64,000 nt of DNA from Stutzerimonas kunmingensis (GCF_014764705.1 NZ_JACXXG010000016.1:1-64000); one strand, 5' to 3'. Counted from the stretch's first letter, positions 52,231 through 60,453 are shown. The notes: a model not told the origin generated them from the letters alone. Program-made: numbers and translations.

Positions 52231-53761
52231 TTTTGGACGCTCGTTTGGTGATGAGTAGGTGAAGCTTGAGTCGCAGTGATTTCGAGGTGGCCGCGACCAG
52301 CGCCAGGCAAATGAATCCGCTTACGGCCAGCGCCATCAGCATGTCGAAGCGGTTGTCGCTGGCGATCAGCAGGAACAGCGGCTCGCCCAGCGCCACGCCG
52401 ATCAGGGTCGCGGCGGTGATTCGCAAGATGTCACGCGTCCAGATGCCCTGCAGGCCGGGCGAGAAACGCCGATGCACCACCGGAGGCCAGATCACGAAGG
52501 TCGCCAGGCGCAGGAAGAACCAGGCAAGCGCCGCGCCATAGGCGCCGTGGGTGAGCGCTGCGTAGATCACGATCGGCACGCTGATGGCGGTGGAGACCAC
52601 GCTGTACCAGATATGCAGGCGCAGCCGGCCATAGGCGTACTGCAGGTAGAACTGAAAGGCACCGACCGCCATCAGCGCGCTGCCCGGCACGTACCAGAAC
52701 AGCATGCGCTCGCTCCACTGCGCCGCGCCCGCGTCGCCGGTCCAGGCGAGGATCAGGGCATGCCCGTGCCAGGCGATCACCGCGGCCATCGGAAACAGCA
52801 CGCTGCAGACGAAGCGGGTGGCGTTCAGGTACAGCCGCTCCATTTCGGCGATCCGGCCCTCGGCCACGAGCATGGTCATGCGCGGCAACAGCGTCTGCAC
52901 CAGGGGGTTGGTCAGGGTCATGATGCCGGTGGTGATCAGCGCCACCAGCGAGAAGTAGCCGTACTCCTTGAGCAGCAGCACCTTAGAAAGCAGCACCTTG
53001 TCCAGCTGGGTCAGCACGATCCACAGCAGCGAGGTGAAGAACATGCCGCCGGCGAAGGGCAGCACCGGCCGCACCACGCGCCAGTCGATGCCACTGAGCA
53101 GCCTCGGGCTGGACAGCTGTATGTAGGCCTTGCTGGCGAAGGCAAGCGTTTCCACCAGCGCCACGGCGGTTTGAAACAGGAAGAAGTCCAGCGGTTCCTG
53201 CGAGACATAGGCGACCAGAAACAGGCCGCCGAGGTAGCGCAAGGTGGCGATCAGGGTGTTCGTTGCGTTCAGCCAGCCGTGCAGTTCGACGCCCTGCAGC
53301 CCGCTCTTGTACAGGGTCGCGTAGAGCCTCAGCGCGACCATCAGGCCCATGAGGCTGATGCACTGCATGATGGTGCCGGTGCACAGTTCCCGCGCCTGCA
53401 GCCAGGCCCCGGCGATCCAGCCGCTGCCCAGGTAGATCGCCACGCAGGTCGCCAGGGCGATCGGCAGCAGCAGCAGCTCGAACGAACGCAGCAGCCGCCC
53501 TGCAGGACCAGCCGCGGTGCTGAGATCGCCCTGGCCGCGGTAGTGTGCCACCTGCCGCACCAGTGCCGGCGACATCCCGGCATCGAGCAGCTGCAGCCAG
53601 GCCTGAAGTACCGCGAAGAAGCCAATCAGCCCGTAGGCTTCGGCGCCCAGATGCTTCAGATAGAACGGCAGGATCAGAATGCCGATCAGCAGGGCGTAGG
53701 CCTGGCCGAGGTAGTTCAGGCTGGTGTTGCGGATCACCGATAACCGCTTGGGATCTGACAT
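52199..53761 (-). CDS. Wzx-type polysaccharide flippase (MOP superfamily)
   Basis: A 520-aa protein with twelve to fourteen hydrophobic helices of the polysaccharide-transporter family (NYLGQAYALLIGILILPFYL; LGAEAYGLIGFFAVLQAWL; FTSLLWIVLTQLDKVLLSK). It flips lipid-linked repeat units across the inner membrane. Its stop overlaps the GT2 start by 32 bp, and it begins 3 bp after the aminotransferase stop. Confidence 0.92.
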   Translation of the reverse strand: MSDPKRLSVIRNTSLNYLGQAYALLIGILILPFYLKHLGAEAYGLIGFFAVLQAWLQLLDAGMSPALVRQVAHYRGQGDLSTAAGPAGRLLRSFELLLLPIALATCVAIYLGSGWIAGAWLQARELCTGTIMQCISLMGLMVALRLYATLYKSGLQGVELHGWLNATNTLIATLRYLGGLFLVAYVSQEPLDFFLFQTAVALVETLAFASKAYIQLSSPRLLSGIDWRVVRPVLPFAGGMFFTSLLWIVLTQLDKVLLSKVLLLKEYGYFSLVALITTGIMTLTNPLVQTLLPRMTMLVAEGRIAEMERLYLNATRFVCSVLFPMAAVIAWHGHALILAWTGDAGAAQWSERMLFWYVPGSALMAVGAFQFYLQYAYGRLRLHIWYSVVSTAISVPIVIYAALTHGAYGAALAWFFLRLATFVIWPPVVHRRFSPGLQGIWTRDILRITAATLIGVALGEPLFLLIASDNRFDMLMALAVSGFICLALVAATSKSLRLKLHLLITKRASKNGIEERASLD

Positions 53762-53764
53762 GAG

Positions 53765-54967
53765 TTACTGCTGGCCTCCAGTGGTCAGGGGCATGCGCGG
53801 GTAATCCGAACCTGGCAGGCGCTCCACGCCGCTGAACAGCCCGAACGCATCGGCAAAGGGCTGGAACAGGGTCCGGTTCGACTGTTCGCTGTGGATCGCT
53901 TCCTGGATCAGCGTCTGCATGACCTTTTCCTGCACCTTGCGCGGCAGCCCGGGGTAGATCGGCAGGCACAGCACCTTGCGGCTCAGGGCCCGCGAGCGTG
54001 GCTGCGGCACTTGCGGCTGCAGATGATCGAGCGTGTCCAGCGACGGGTAGAAGTAGCGGCGGGGGTTGATGCCGTTCTCGTTCAGTTGCGAGCGGCAGCG
54101 CAGGAGCTGGCTTTCGTCGGCGAGGGCAACGGGAAAGTAGCTGTAGTTGCACTGGGATTCCGGCTGCGCCCGTTGCAGATCGAAGTGTTCGCCAAGGCGG
54201 CGCTCGTAGCGATGGCCGATCTCTGCCCGGCACTCGAATATCAGCTCGATATCGTCGAGCACGCACATGCCCATCGCGGCGGAGAACTCGTTGAGCTTGG
54301 CGTTGATGCCGATGCCTTCGATCTGGTCGGTATCGACGATGCCGAAGTTGCAGAGCAGGCGTATGCGTTCGGCCAGGGCGTCATCGTTGGTGACGATGGC
54401 GCCGCCCTCGATGGTGTGGAACAGCTTGGTTGCATGGAAACTCAGCGTGCTGATATCGCCCCAGTCGTAGACCGAGCGACCCTTGTGACGAACGCCAAAC
54501 GCATGGGCGCCGTCGTAGATGACTTTCAGGTTGTTCTTGCGCGCGATCTGCTCGATGCGTTCCACATCGCAGGGGTTGCCGAACACATGCGTGGCGACGA
54601 TGGCGGAGGTGTCGGGCTGGATATTTCGCTCGATCTGCTCCGGGTCCAGATTCCAGGTTGCGGGGTCGATGTCGACGAAGAGCGGCTTGATGCCTTCCCA
54701 CTGCAGCGAGCTGGTGGTGGCAACGAAGCTGAAGGGCGTGGTGATGGCGCTGCCCGTCAGCCCCAGCGCACGATACGCGACCTGCAGTGCGATGGTGCCA
54801 TTGTTGGTGAGGATGATGTTCCTCACCCCGAGGTAGTCCTTGAGTCGTTGCTCCAGTGCGGTTACCAATGGTCCGTTGTTGGTGAGCCAGCCGGTGTTGT
54901 AGATCCTGTCTATGTAAGCCTTGAACTTGTTTTTGCTGCCCAGGTATGACTTGGTCACGTTGATCAT
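53765..54967 (-). CDS. DegT/DnrJ/EryC1/StrS sugar aminotransferase (VioA-like)
   Basis: A 400-aa PLP enzyme. The PLP lysine is Lys181 in SFHATKLFHTIEGG. NTGWLTNNGPLVTALEQ at the N-terminus resembles VioA enzymes making dTDP-4-amino-4,6-dideoxyglucose. With WbqC in the same cluster, an N-acylated Qui4N residue in the polymer is a reasonable inference. The ATG at 54967 has AAGGAAATC upstream; a longer frame to 55045 would overlap the previous gene. Confidence 0.9.
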   Translation of the reverse strand: MINVTKSYLGSKNKFKAYIDRIYNTGWLTNNGPLVTALEQRLKDYLGVRNIILTNNGTIALQVAYRALGLTGSAITTPFSFVATTSSLQWEGIKPLFVDIDPATWNLDPEQIERNIQPDTSAIVATHVFGNPCDVERIEQIARKNNLKVIYDGAHAFGVRHKGRSVYDWGDISTLSFHATKLFHTIEGGAIVTNDDALAERIRLLCNFGIVDTDQIEGIGINAKLNEFSAAMGMCVLDDIELIFECRAEIGHRYERRLGEHFDLQRAQPESQCNYSYFPVALADESQLLRCRSQLNENGINPRRYFYPSLDTLDHLQPQVPQPRSRALSRKVLCLPIYPGLPRKVQEKVMQTLIQEAIHSEQSNRTLFQPFADAFGLFSGVERLPGSDYPRMPLTTGGQQ

Positions 54968-55041
54968 GATGATTTCCTTATCGAAGCTCAGCCACCCTGG
55001 ATGGCATCCGGGGATTCTCGCCGGGTAAATGCGGGTGGGCG

Positions 55042-55815
55042 TCACACCGCTTGCTGTGCGCCTATTGCGCTGGCCCGACGCGCCCTGCGTTGGTTGTGCC
55101 TGAGGATCATTCGGGTCATCAGGCTGCCGGCGTGGGGATCGCCGTAATGGAAGATGGCGGTGGCGCGCAGCTGCGCCGGATCACAAGGCTCGTTGGCATG
55201 CAGGGATCGGTAGCCCCAGAACAGGTAGAGATTGCCGGGTACCAGCTGCAGGCGCTGAGGCTTGAGCAGTCCGAGGCCTATCGCGCGGCTAATCAGCTTG
55301 CGACTCAACTTGTTCTGCAGCAGTGCTTTCTCCACCACGTTGACCAGCACGTACTTGCGAAGCTTGCGCAGATTGGGAAACAGCAGCAGGTCGCCGCGCT
55401 GGTCGCCGTCCTGCGGGATTTCCACAGGTAGCAATGCCGTTACCAGAGAAGCGTCGTAGTGGAAGCAGTTCGACTCCTTGCGTCCTGTCTGCCCCTGCAC
55501 GCATCGCATCACCAGGTAGATGCGTTTGCTTGGCGCCGCCTTGCCAGCGCCGAGCTGATACACGTCGTCCAGCAGCGACTGGAACTCTGGCGCGCTGCTC
55601 AACGTGGCAAGCAGCGAGCCCGCAACCTGTTCACCGTCGTGATGAGCGAAATATTCCCCGTGATGCTGTCGAGCCTGCTCGTAAACTTGCTCGCGCAGTT
55701 GAGTTAGTTGCAGATTGTTCAAGTAGCCGGGTATGCAGGCGTAGCCATTCTGATTGATATCCCGCGCAATCAATGCCTTGTCCTGATCTTCCGTTCCATA
55801 AAAGATTGTTGACAC
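55042..55815 (-). CDS. Fe(II)/2-oxoglutarate dioxygenase-like protein (PhyH-like), first gene of the cluster
   Basis: A 257-aa protein with a candidate facial triad: His119 and Asp121 (CFHYDAS), His206 (SLHANEP), and a 2OG-binding Arg217 (LRATAIF). Spacing fits phytanoyl-CoA-dioxygenase-like folds, but the family match is by eye. A sugar or acyl hydroxylation in polysaccharide synthesis is possible. The start is GTG at 55815 with AGGGAGAA upstream. It is the promoter-proximal gene of the cluster. Confidence 0.65.
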   Translation of the reverse strand: MSTIFYGTEDQDKALIARDINQNGYACIPGYLNNLQLTQLREQVYEQARQHHGEYFAHHDGEQVAGSLLATLSSAPEFQSLLDDVYQLGAGKAAPSKRIYLVMRCVQGQTGRKESNCFHYDASLVTALLPVEIPQDGDQRGDLLLFPNLRKLRKYVLVNVVEKALLQNKLSRKLISRAIGLGLLKPQRLQLVPGNLYLFWGYRSLHANEPCDPAQLRATAIFHYGDPHAGSLMTRMILRHNQRRARRASAIGAQQAV

Positions 55816-55994
55816 TGTAGTTCTCCCTGCGCAAAGGCGAGGCGAAACGGTTTGCCGAATCGCAGCTATTGCCGCTCCGCTGCTGATCGGCGTCCTGGGT
55901 GGGAATAAAGAATTTCGGCGTAATGCTTGGGCAGTAGGCTTTTAGCCTGTGACGAAAGTTAATGCCGATCTAAATATTCTTTTATTTAGACAAA

Positions 55995-56025
55995 GCTACC
56001 GCCATCGACTTATTTACATGTCGAT
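55995..56025 (-). promoter_or_regulatory. ops-like RfaH recruitment element with upstream hairpin
   Basis: Read on the minus strand: ATCGAC, a 10-nt loop, GTCGAT (56025-56004), then directly GGCGGTAGC (56003-55995) and TTTG. GGCGGTAGC is identical to the core of the E. coli ops element. It lies 180 nt before the first gene of a cluster that encodes RfaH. Confidence 0.72.
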
Positions 56026-56083
56026 TTGAATAACTTGTACGTATTCCCCGTCATCTGCGATCGGCCAACGTCCGCGTGTGACC

Positions 56084-56143
56084 TTGAGAGAATCGGGCAT
56101 GGCTACCGCACTCCGGGCACTCTGCGAGCCCCGGCTCTCTCAA
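56084..56143. repeat. Imperfect inverted repeat in the cluster leader
   Basis: TTGAGAGAATCGGGC (56084-56098) and GCCCCGGCTCTCTCAA (56128-56143) can pair with two mismatches and a bulge. On the minus strand the loop contains TGCGGTAGC, one base different from ops. Confidence 0.55.
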
Positions 56144-56644
56144 TACTTATGGCGAACGAGCCCGCATTGCTTTATTAAAAGCGATGCTAATCAGGCAGGG
56201 GGTTTAACTCTTGCGCAAAACTTGACCTGTCCAGTTGGTCTTAAACTGCTCTGCAACGTATTGCTCCCTGTTGCGACTAGATATCCGTCATAACGTGAAC
56301 CAAGTCAAGCTAGGGAGCCAAAAAAAAGTTGCAGATGGACGTCGCGAGGTGTTTAGAAGAGCCAACTAATTGAGTTGAAAGGAGTTTTGTTTTTGGCGCA
56401 GGCTGGCCTAGAGCTATCATCAATGGTTATAGCGAATGCGGTAATTAGCTCTAAGCTGAATAAACCATCTGCTCCTTTGCTGGCCATAAATGACGTATGC
56501 ATAAACAAAGGGAATATTATTCCGACTATGCTGAGCAACTATTCGGATAAAGAGTTAATTCTACGGACCCGTTGTTACAAGACGCGGCTGACTGGCCGAA
56601 AGAGGGGGCGCGCTTGTCTGTACGTGACAGAAAAGACGCGCAAA

Positions 56645-56677
56645 CGAAAAAGGCCACTCGTCTGAGTGGCCTTTTCG
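56645..56677. terminator. Terminator of tRNA-fMet copy 1
   Basis: CGAAAAAGGCCACTC, loop GTCT, GAGTGGCCTTTTCG. It lies just beyond the 3' end of the tRNA on the minus strand, with T-rich sequence on that strand. Confidence 0.9.
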
Positions 56678-56682
56678 TGATT

Positions 56683-56759
<77 letters not shown>

Positions 56760-56771
56760 TCTGTGGGGCGC

Positions 56772-56799
56772 ATTCTACAGCCGGATTACTCGATGTCAA
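56772..56799 (-). promoter_or_regulatory. Promoter of tRNA-fMet copy 1
   Basis: On the minus strand: TTGACA (56799-56794), 16-bp spacer, TAGAAT (56777-56772), then a GC-rich discriminator (GCGCCCC) typical of stringently controlled stable-RNA promoters. Confidence 0.85.
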
Positions 56800-56896
56800 T
56801 CAAAAGGAAGGAAAAAAGCGTATTTCATTCAAAAGGTTAGCGATTCATGCGAGGTCTGGTGCCAACACCAGCGCCTCAGAGTTTTGCGCGCACAAA

Positions 56897-56924
56897 AAAA
56901 GGCCACTCATCTGAGTGGCCTTTT
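56897..56924. terminator. Terminator of tRNA-fMet copy 2
   Basis: AAAAGGCCACTC, loop ATCT, GAGTGGCCTTTT. It is nearly identical to the copy-1 terminator. Confidence 0.9.
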
Positions 56925-56928
56925 AAAT

Positions 56929-57005
<77 letters not shown>

Positions 57006-57011
57006 ACGCGC

Positions 57012-57039
57012 ATTCTACAGCTTTAAACGCGGCTGTCAC
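57012..57039 (-). promoter_or_regulatory. Promoter of tRNA-fMet copy 2
   Basis: GTGACA (57039-57034), 16-bp spacer, TAGAAT (57017-57012), with a GCGCG discriminator. The layout is the same as for copy 1. Confidence 0.8.
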
Positions 57040-57070
57040 GGGTTTATTTGAAATCAGATGGGAATACCGA

Positions 57071-57253
57071 TCAGGCGTGCCATGAGGGCAGGGTGCCGGG
57101 AGCTGCTGTCTGGTGTGGTAGACACTGTTTGATTGCCGGGCGAGCCTGCGGCGGGTGATGGCGACGAGCGATCCTCATCATGCCCCAGAGCATGGAGAGC
57201 GCTACCGACAGCCAACCCAGGATCATCATCAGGAGTATCAGCGCAGGTTCCAT
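57071..57253 (-). CDS. Small single-pass membrane protein
   Basis: 60 aa: a hydrophobic segment (ALILLMMILGWLSVALSMLW) followed by a basic tail (RIARRHHPPQARPAIK). GAGGAAG lies seven bases before the ATG at 57253. I recognise no family. It is divergent from the small exported-protein gene at 57405. Confidence 0.5.
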   Translation of the reverse strand: MEPALILLMMILGWLSVALSMLWGMMRIARRHHPPQARPAIKQCLPHQTAAPGTLPSWHA

Positions 57254-57404
57254 CTGGAGCTTCCTCTTTGAATCCAATATTCGTCCTTGTGGTTGTGACC
57301 CCGCTCGCTGAAAGCGGTTCCGGCATGCCATCGGTCGCTCGCCGGCGCACTCCTTGGAATCGCCGCTGCCCAAGTATCAAGTGGATGATGCGGAGGTGTC
57401 GGAC

Positions 57405-57725
57405 ATGCGTATTCAGCTTGGTGTGCTGGTTGCAGCGCTTGCTTCAACAGTCAGCGCGCAGGATCTGGAGCGACCGTTCGCTGATATCCCGTTGGCTCAG
57501 AACACGGGCGCGGCGGATCGCGGCGCCGCCGGCAATGGCTCGATGGGCATTGGCGGCGGTATCGACTATCTGGAGGATGACCAGAGTCAGTCTGAGGCAG
57601 GTGACGCATCCTCCAAGAAGCCAGCGGCGGAGCAGTACGACGACACGGCCGAACCCGGCCATGGTGGCAATGAGACCGACATGGAGCACCGTCGCCGTCC
57701 CAAATTGGAAAGGCGTAGTGACTAA
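57405..57725 (+). CDS. Small exported hypothetical protein
   Basis: 106 aa with a signal peptide (MRIQLGVLVAALASTVSAQD). The mature part is polar, Gly/Asp/Glu-rich and probably disordered (GAAGNGSMGIGGGIDYLEDD; KPAAEQYDDTAEPGHGG). GGAGGT precedes the ATG. It is followed 28 bp later by a second small exported gene. The function is unknown. Confidence 0.6.
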   Translation: MRIQLGVLVAALASTVSAQDLERPFADIPLAQNTGAADRGAAGNGSMGIGGGIDYLEDDQSQSEAGDASSKKPAAEQYDDTAEPGHGGNETDMEHRRRPKLERRSD

Positions 57726-57753
57726 CGCAGTCGTTCATTGATAGGAGGTAGCC

Positions 57754-58053
57754 ATGAATTGGGCACTCACAGTGGTAACAGTATTGCTTCTGGCGGGTTC
57801 TGTCGGGGCGTATGCCGGTTCGGCGGAGAACGCCGATGACACTCGTCGTCCGGGAGCTGCAAACGAAAGCTCAGTTGAATCGAGCGAGCGTTCCGACCAG
57901 CACAGGGAAAAGTTTGAAGGCCATGACGGTCGGGACCATAAGGCGCAGCAGGGCAGTGACCTGGGCACCATGGGAACGGGTAATACCGGAACCACAGGCG
58001 GCATGGGAGCCACCACGGGAACCGACACCATTGGCGGGACCATCGAAGAATAG
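57754..58053 (+). CDS. Small exported Gly/Thr-rich hypothetical protein
   Basis: 99 aa with a signal peptide ([20 protein letters not shown]). A charged middle ([20 protein letters not shown]) is followed by a low-complexity Gly/Thr tail ([19 protein letters not shown]). AGGAGGT precedes the ATG. It probably forms an operon with the preceding small gene. No known domain is seen. Confidence 0.65.
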   Translation: MNWALTVVTVLLLAGSVGAYAGSAENADDTRRPGAANESSVESSERSDQHREKFEGHDGRDHKAQQGSDLGTMGTGNTGTTGGMGATTGTDTIGGTIEE

Positions 58054-58133
58054 CCTGCTACCGGCCACGCAACATTCATAAAGCGGTCAGGCATCCGTAC
58101 AATGCCCAACCTTTCAACATCTATTGGCCTGGT

Positions 58134-59108
58134 ATGCAGATCGCTTTGGCGCCCATGGAGGGGCTGGTCGACGAAATCCTTCGTGACGTTCTGACTCGGA
58201 TGGGTGGGGTCGACTGGTGCGTCACCGAGTTCATCCGAGTCTCTGATCGTCTGCTGCCGCAAAGCAGCTTTCGCAAACTTGCACCCGAATTGCAGACTGG
58301 CGCCATTACTCGCGCCGGAACCGCTGTGCGCGTTCAATTACTGGGCTCCGATCCTGCCTGTCTGGCTGATAACGCTGCCTATGCCTGCTCACTGGGTGCG
58401 CCTGCTATCGATCTGAATTTCGGCTGCCCGGCCAAGACGGTAAACAAATCGCGCGGTGGGGCCATCCTGCTCAGGGAGCCTGATTTGCTGCACGCCGTCC
58501 TCTGTGAGGTACGGCGAACTGTGCCGGCGCACATCCCGGTCACCGCCAAGATGCGCCTGGGTTTCGACAGCCCGGACGGTGCACTCGATTGCGCTCGGGC
58601 GCTGGTGGACGGCGGGGCAGAGCAGTTGGTGGTGCATGCGCGAACGAAGGTCGAAGGCTACAAGCCGCCGGCGCATTGGGAATGGGTGGCTCGCGTGCAG
58701 GAAGTCGTCGTGGTGCCGGTATACGCCAACGGCGATATCTGGTCGCTAGAAGACTGGCGTCGCTGTCGAGAGGTCAGCGGCGCGGAGAATATCATGTTGG
58801 GCCGCGGCCTGGTTTCGCGGCCAGACCTGGCACGGCAGATCGCCGCAGCCAAACAGGGGCAAAGCATCGCCGAGATGAGCTGGGCAGAGTTTCAACCCAT
58901 GCTGGTGGACTTCTGGCAGCAGGCGCGGGGCAAGATCGCACCACGCTATGCGCCCGGCAGACTGAAGCAGTGGCTGGCCTTGCTTACGCGCAACTACCCC
59001 GAGGCGGTGGCGCTGTTCGCCGCACTGCGCCGGGAGAACGATTGCGCGCGGATAGACGCGATGCTCGGTGTCAATACCATGGGTATTCCGGTGGCGGCGC
59101 TGGGTTAG
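58134..59108 (+). CDS. dusC: tRNA-dihydrouridine(16) synthase DusC
   Basis: A 324-aa flavin enzyme that reduces U16 in t[19 protein letters not shown] at the N-terminus, [15 protein letters not shown] with the catalytic Cys, the KMRLG segment, [17 protein letters not shown] and [12 protein letters not shown] for FMN binding are all present. The [16 protein letters not shown] signature is that of the DusC subfamily. It is followed by a convergent SDR gene 5 bp after the stop. Confidence 0.95.
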   Translation: MQIALAPMEGLVDEILRDVLTRMGGVDWCVTEFIRVSDRLLPQSSFRKLAPELQTGAITRAGTAVRVQLLGSDPACLADNAAYACSLGAPAIDLNFGCPAKTVNKSRGGAILLREPDLLHAVLCEVRRTVPAHIPVTAKMRLGFDSPDGALDCARALVDGGAEQLVVHARTKVEGYKPPAHWEWVARVQEVVVVPVYANGDIWSLEDWRRCREVSGAENIMLGRGLVSRPDLARQIAAAKQGQSIAEMSWAEFQPMLVDFWQQARGKIAPRYAPGRLKQWLALLTRNYPEAVALFAALRRENDCARIDAMLGVNTMGIPVAALG

Positions 59109-59113
59109 ACCGA

Positions 59114-59860
59114 TCAGCGTCCGCCGCTGACGTCCAGTAACGCGCCGGTGGTATAGCTGGCGCGCTCACTGGCGAGCCAGAGTATGGCTTCGGCAACTTC
59201 CTCGGCTTGTCCGCCGCGCCCCATGGGCACGCTTGCCTTGACCCGCTCGATGTGATCCGGCTCGCCACCGCTGGCGTGAATCTCGGTATGGATCACACCG
59301 GGTCGTACCGCATTCACCCGAATGCCTTCGCCGGCCACTTCCCTGGCCAGTCCGACCGTCATGCTGTCGATAGCGCCCTTGGCCGCGGCATAGTCGATGT
59401 ACTCCCCAGGCGCACCAAGCTGCGCGGCGATCGAGGACAGATTGATGATCGAACCTCCCTGGCCGCCACGCTGAGTGGACATGCGCTTGATCGCCTCGCG
59501 TGCGCATAGAAAGCTACCGATGACGTTGGCACCGAGCACGCGCGTCCAGCGGGCGGCATCCATCTGCTCCAGGCGCATTTGCTGTTCGAGCATGCCGGCG
59601 TTGTTGACCAGCACATCGAGGCGGCCGAACTCGCGATCGATCATGTCGAACATCTGCAGTACCTGGCTCTCGTCGGCGACATCGGCCTTGACGGTCATTG
59701 CCGATACGCCCGCAGCGCGGACCTGTTCGAGCACCTGTTTCACCGCGTCTTCGCGTTGGTAATAGTTGAGGCACAGTGCGTAGCCCTGGTGGGCCGCCAG
59801 CCGGGCAGTGGCGGCGCCGATACCACGACTGGCACCTGTGATCAGCATGACTCTGGACAT
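59114..59860 (-). CDS. Short-chain dehydrogenase/reductase
   Basis: A 248-aa classical SDR. The cofactor motif is TGASRGIGAA (residues 8-17), with VNNAG, catalytic Ser in INLSSIAAQ, and the YAAAK motif (Tyr/Lys). The C-terminal GALLDVSGGR is typical of glucose/3-oxoacyl-reductase-like SDRs. The substrate is unknown. The ATG at 59860 has GAGAGGT upstream; a start nine codons earlier is less likely. Confidence 0.93.
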   Translation of the reverse strand: MSRVMLITGASRGIGAATARLAAHQGYALCLNYYQREDAVKQVLEQVRAAGVSAMTVKADVADESQVLQMFDMIDREFGRLDVLVNNAGMLEQQMRLEQMDAARWTRVLGANVIGSFLCAREAIKRMSTQRGGQGGSIINLSSIAAQLGAPGEYIDYAAAKGAIDSMTVGLAREVAGEGIRVNAVRPGVIHTEIHASGGEPDHIERVKASVPMGRGGQAEEVAEAILWLASERASYTTGALLDVSGGR

Positions 59861-59929
59861 GGTGTTACCTCTCGTCAGCAGGCTCATTTTCTGTGCCTTG
59901 AAATCTGCAGAACGGTTCCTATCTAGCGG

Positions 59930-59985
59930 ATCAGCGGGATGCCGAAGGCGGGTCCCGCCTGTTTCAACTCGCTGATTTCAGGAGG
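59930..59985 (+). promoter_or_regulatory. Structured hsp20 leader, candidate RNA thermometer
   Basis: ATCAGCG (59930-59936) pairs perfectly with CGCTGAT (59970-59976), enclosing a second hairpin AGGCGG/CCGCCT (59946-59951/59955-59960). The outer stem ends three bases before the AGGAGG ribosome-binding site (59980-59985). ROSE-type thermometers occur at this place in small heat-shock genes; the match is structural only. Confidence 0.45.
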
Positions 59986-59991
59986 TTTATC

Positions 59992-60438
59992 ATGAGTTCG
60001 TTCCCCATGGCCCCTCTGTTCCGGCAATCCGTGGGCTTCGATCGTTTCAATGACCTGTTCGAGTCCGCCCTGCGCAACGAAACCGGCAGCTCTTATCCAC
60101 CCTATAACATCGAGAAGCACGGTGACGACCAGTATCGAATCGTGGTCGCAGCCGCCGGCTTCGAGGAGTCCGACCTCGATCTGCAGGTCGAGCGCAGCGT
60201 GCTGACCATCAGTGGCGGGCGGCGCGAAAGCGAGACCGAGAATGTCACCTATCTGCATCAGGGAATCGCTCAGCGGGCGTTCAAGTTGTCGTTCCGGCTG
60301 GCCGACCACATCGAGGTGCAGGGCGCTGCGCTGAACAGTGGCCTGCTCAACATCGACCTGGTGCGCGTGGTGCCGGAAGAGGCCAAGCCCAAGCGCATCC
60401 CGATCAATGCCGATCAGCGACCCGCGCTGGAGGGTTGA
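59992..60438 (+). CDS. Hsp20 family small heat-shock protein (IbpA-like)
   Basis: 148 aa: a short N-terminal arm (FDRFNDLFESAL), an alpha-crystallin domain (YPPYNIEKHGDDQYRIVVAA; LTISGGRRE) and a C-terminal IPI motif (KRIPIN). It holds unfolding proteins for refolding by DnaK/ClpB in the cytosol. AGGAGG lies seven bases before the ATG. A candidate thermosensing leader precedes it, and a strong terminator follows. Confidence 0.95.
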   Translation: MSSFPMAPLFRQSVGFDRFNDLFESALRNETGSSYPPYNIEKHGDDQYRIVVAAAGFEESDLDLQVERSVLTISGGRRESETENVTYLHQGIAQRAFKLSFRLADHIEVQGAALNSGLLNIDLVRVVPEEAKPKRIPINADQRPALEG

Positions 60439-60453
60439 TCTGCAAGGAAGAGA

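Larger units (their letters stand above)
55816..56682. other. AT-rich leader and upstream region of the polysaccharide cluster
   Basis: About 870 bp without a supported gene, clearly more AT-rich than the rest. It holds the ops-like element with its hairpin (55995-56025), a larger inverted repeat (56084-56143), a perfect palindrome GGAATATTATTCC (56511-56523), and the terminator of the first tRNA. A weak minus-strand promoter candidate has -35 TTGACT (56308-56303) and -10 TATCTA (56283-56278), but the 19-bp spacer is long. Short open frames here lack ribosome-binding sites. Confidence 0.6.

Noticed and set aside
56353..56665. Short open frames on both strands in the AT-rich region (56353-56538 minus, 56375-56665 plus)
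   Set aside because: They begin at TTG codons without ribosome-binding sites; the plus frame also runs through the tRNA terminator. No recognisable sequence.
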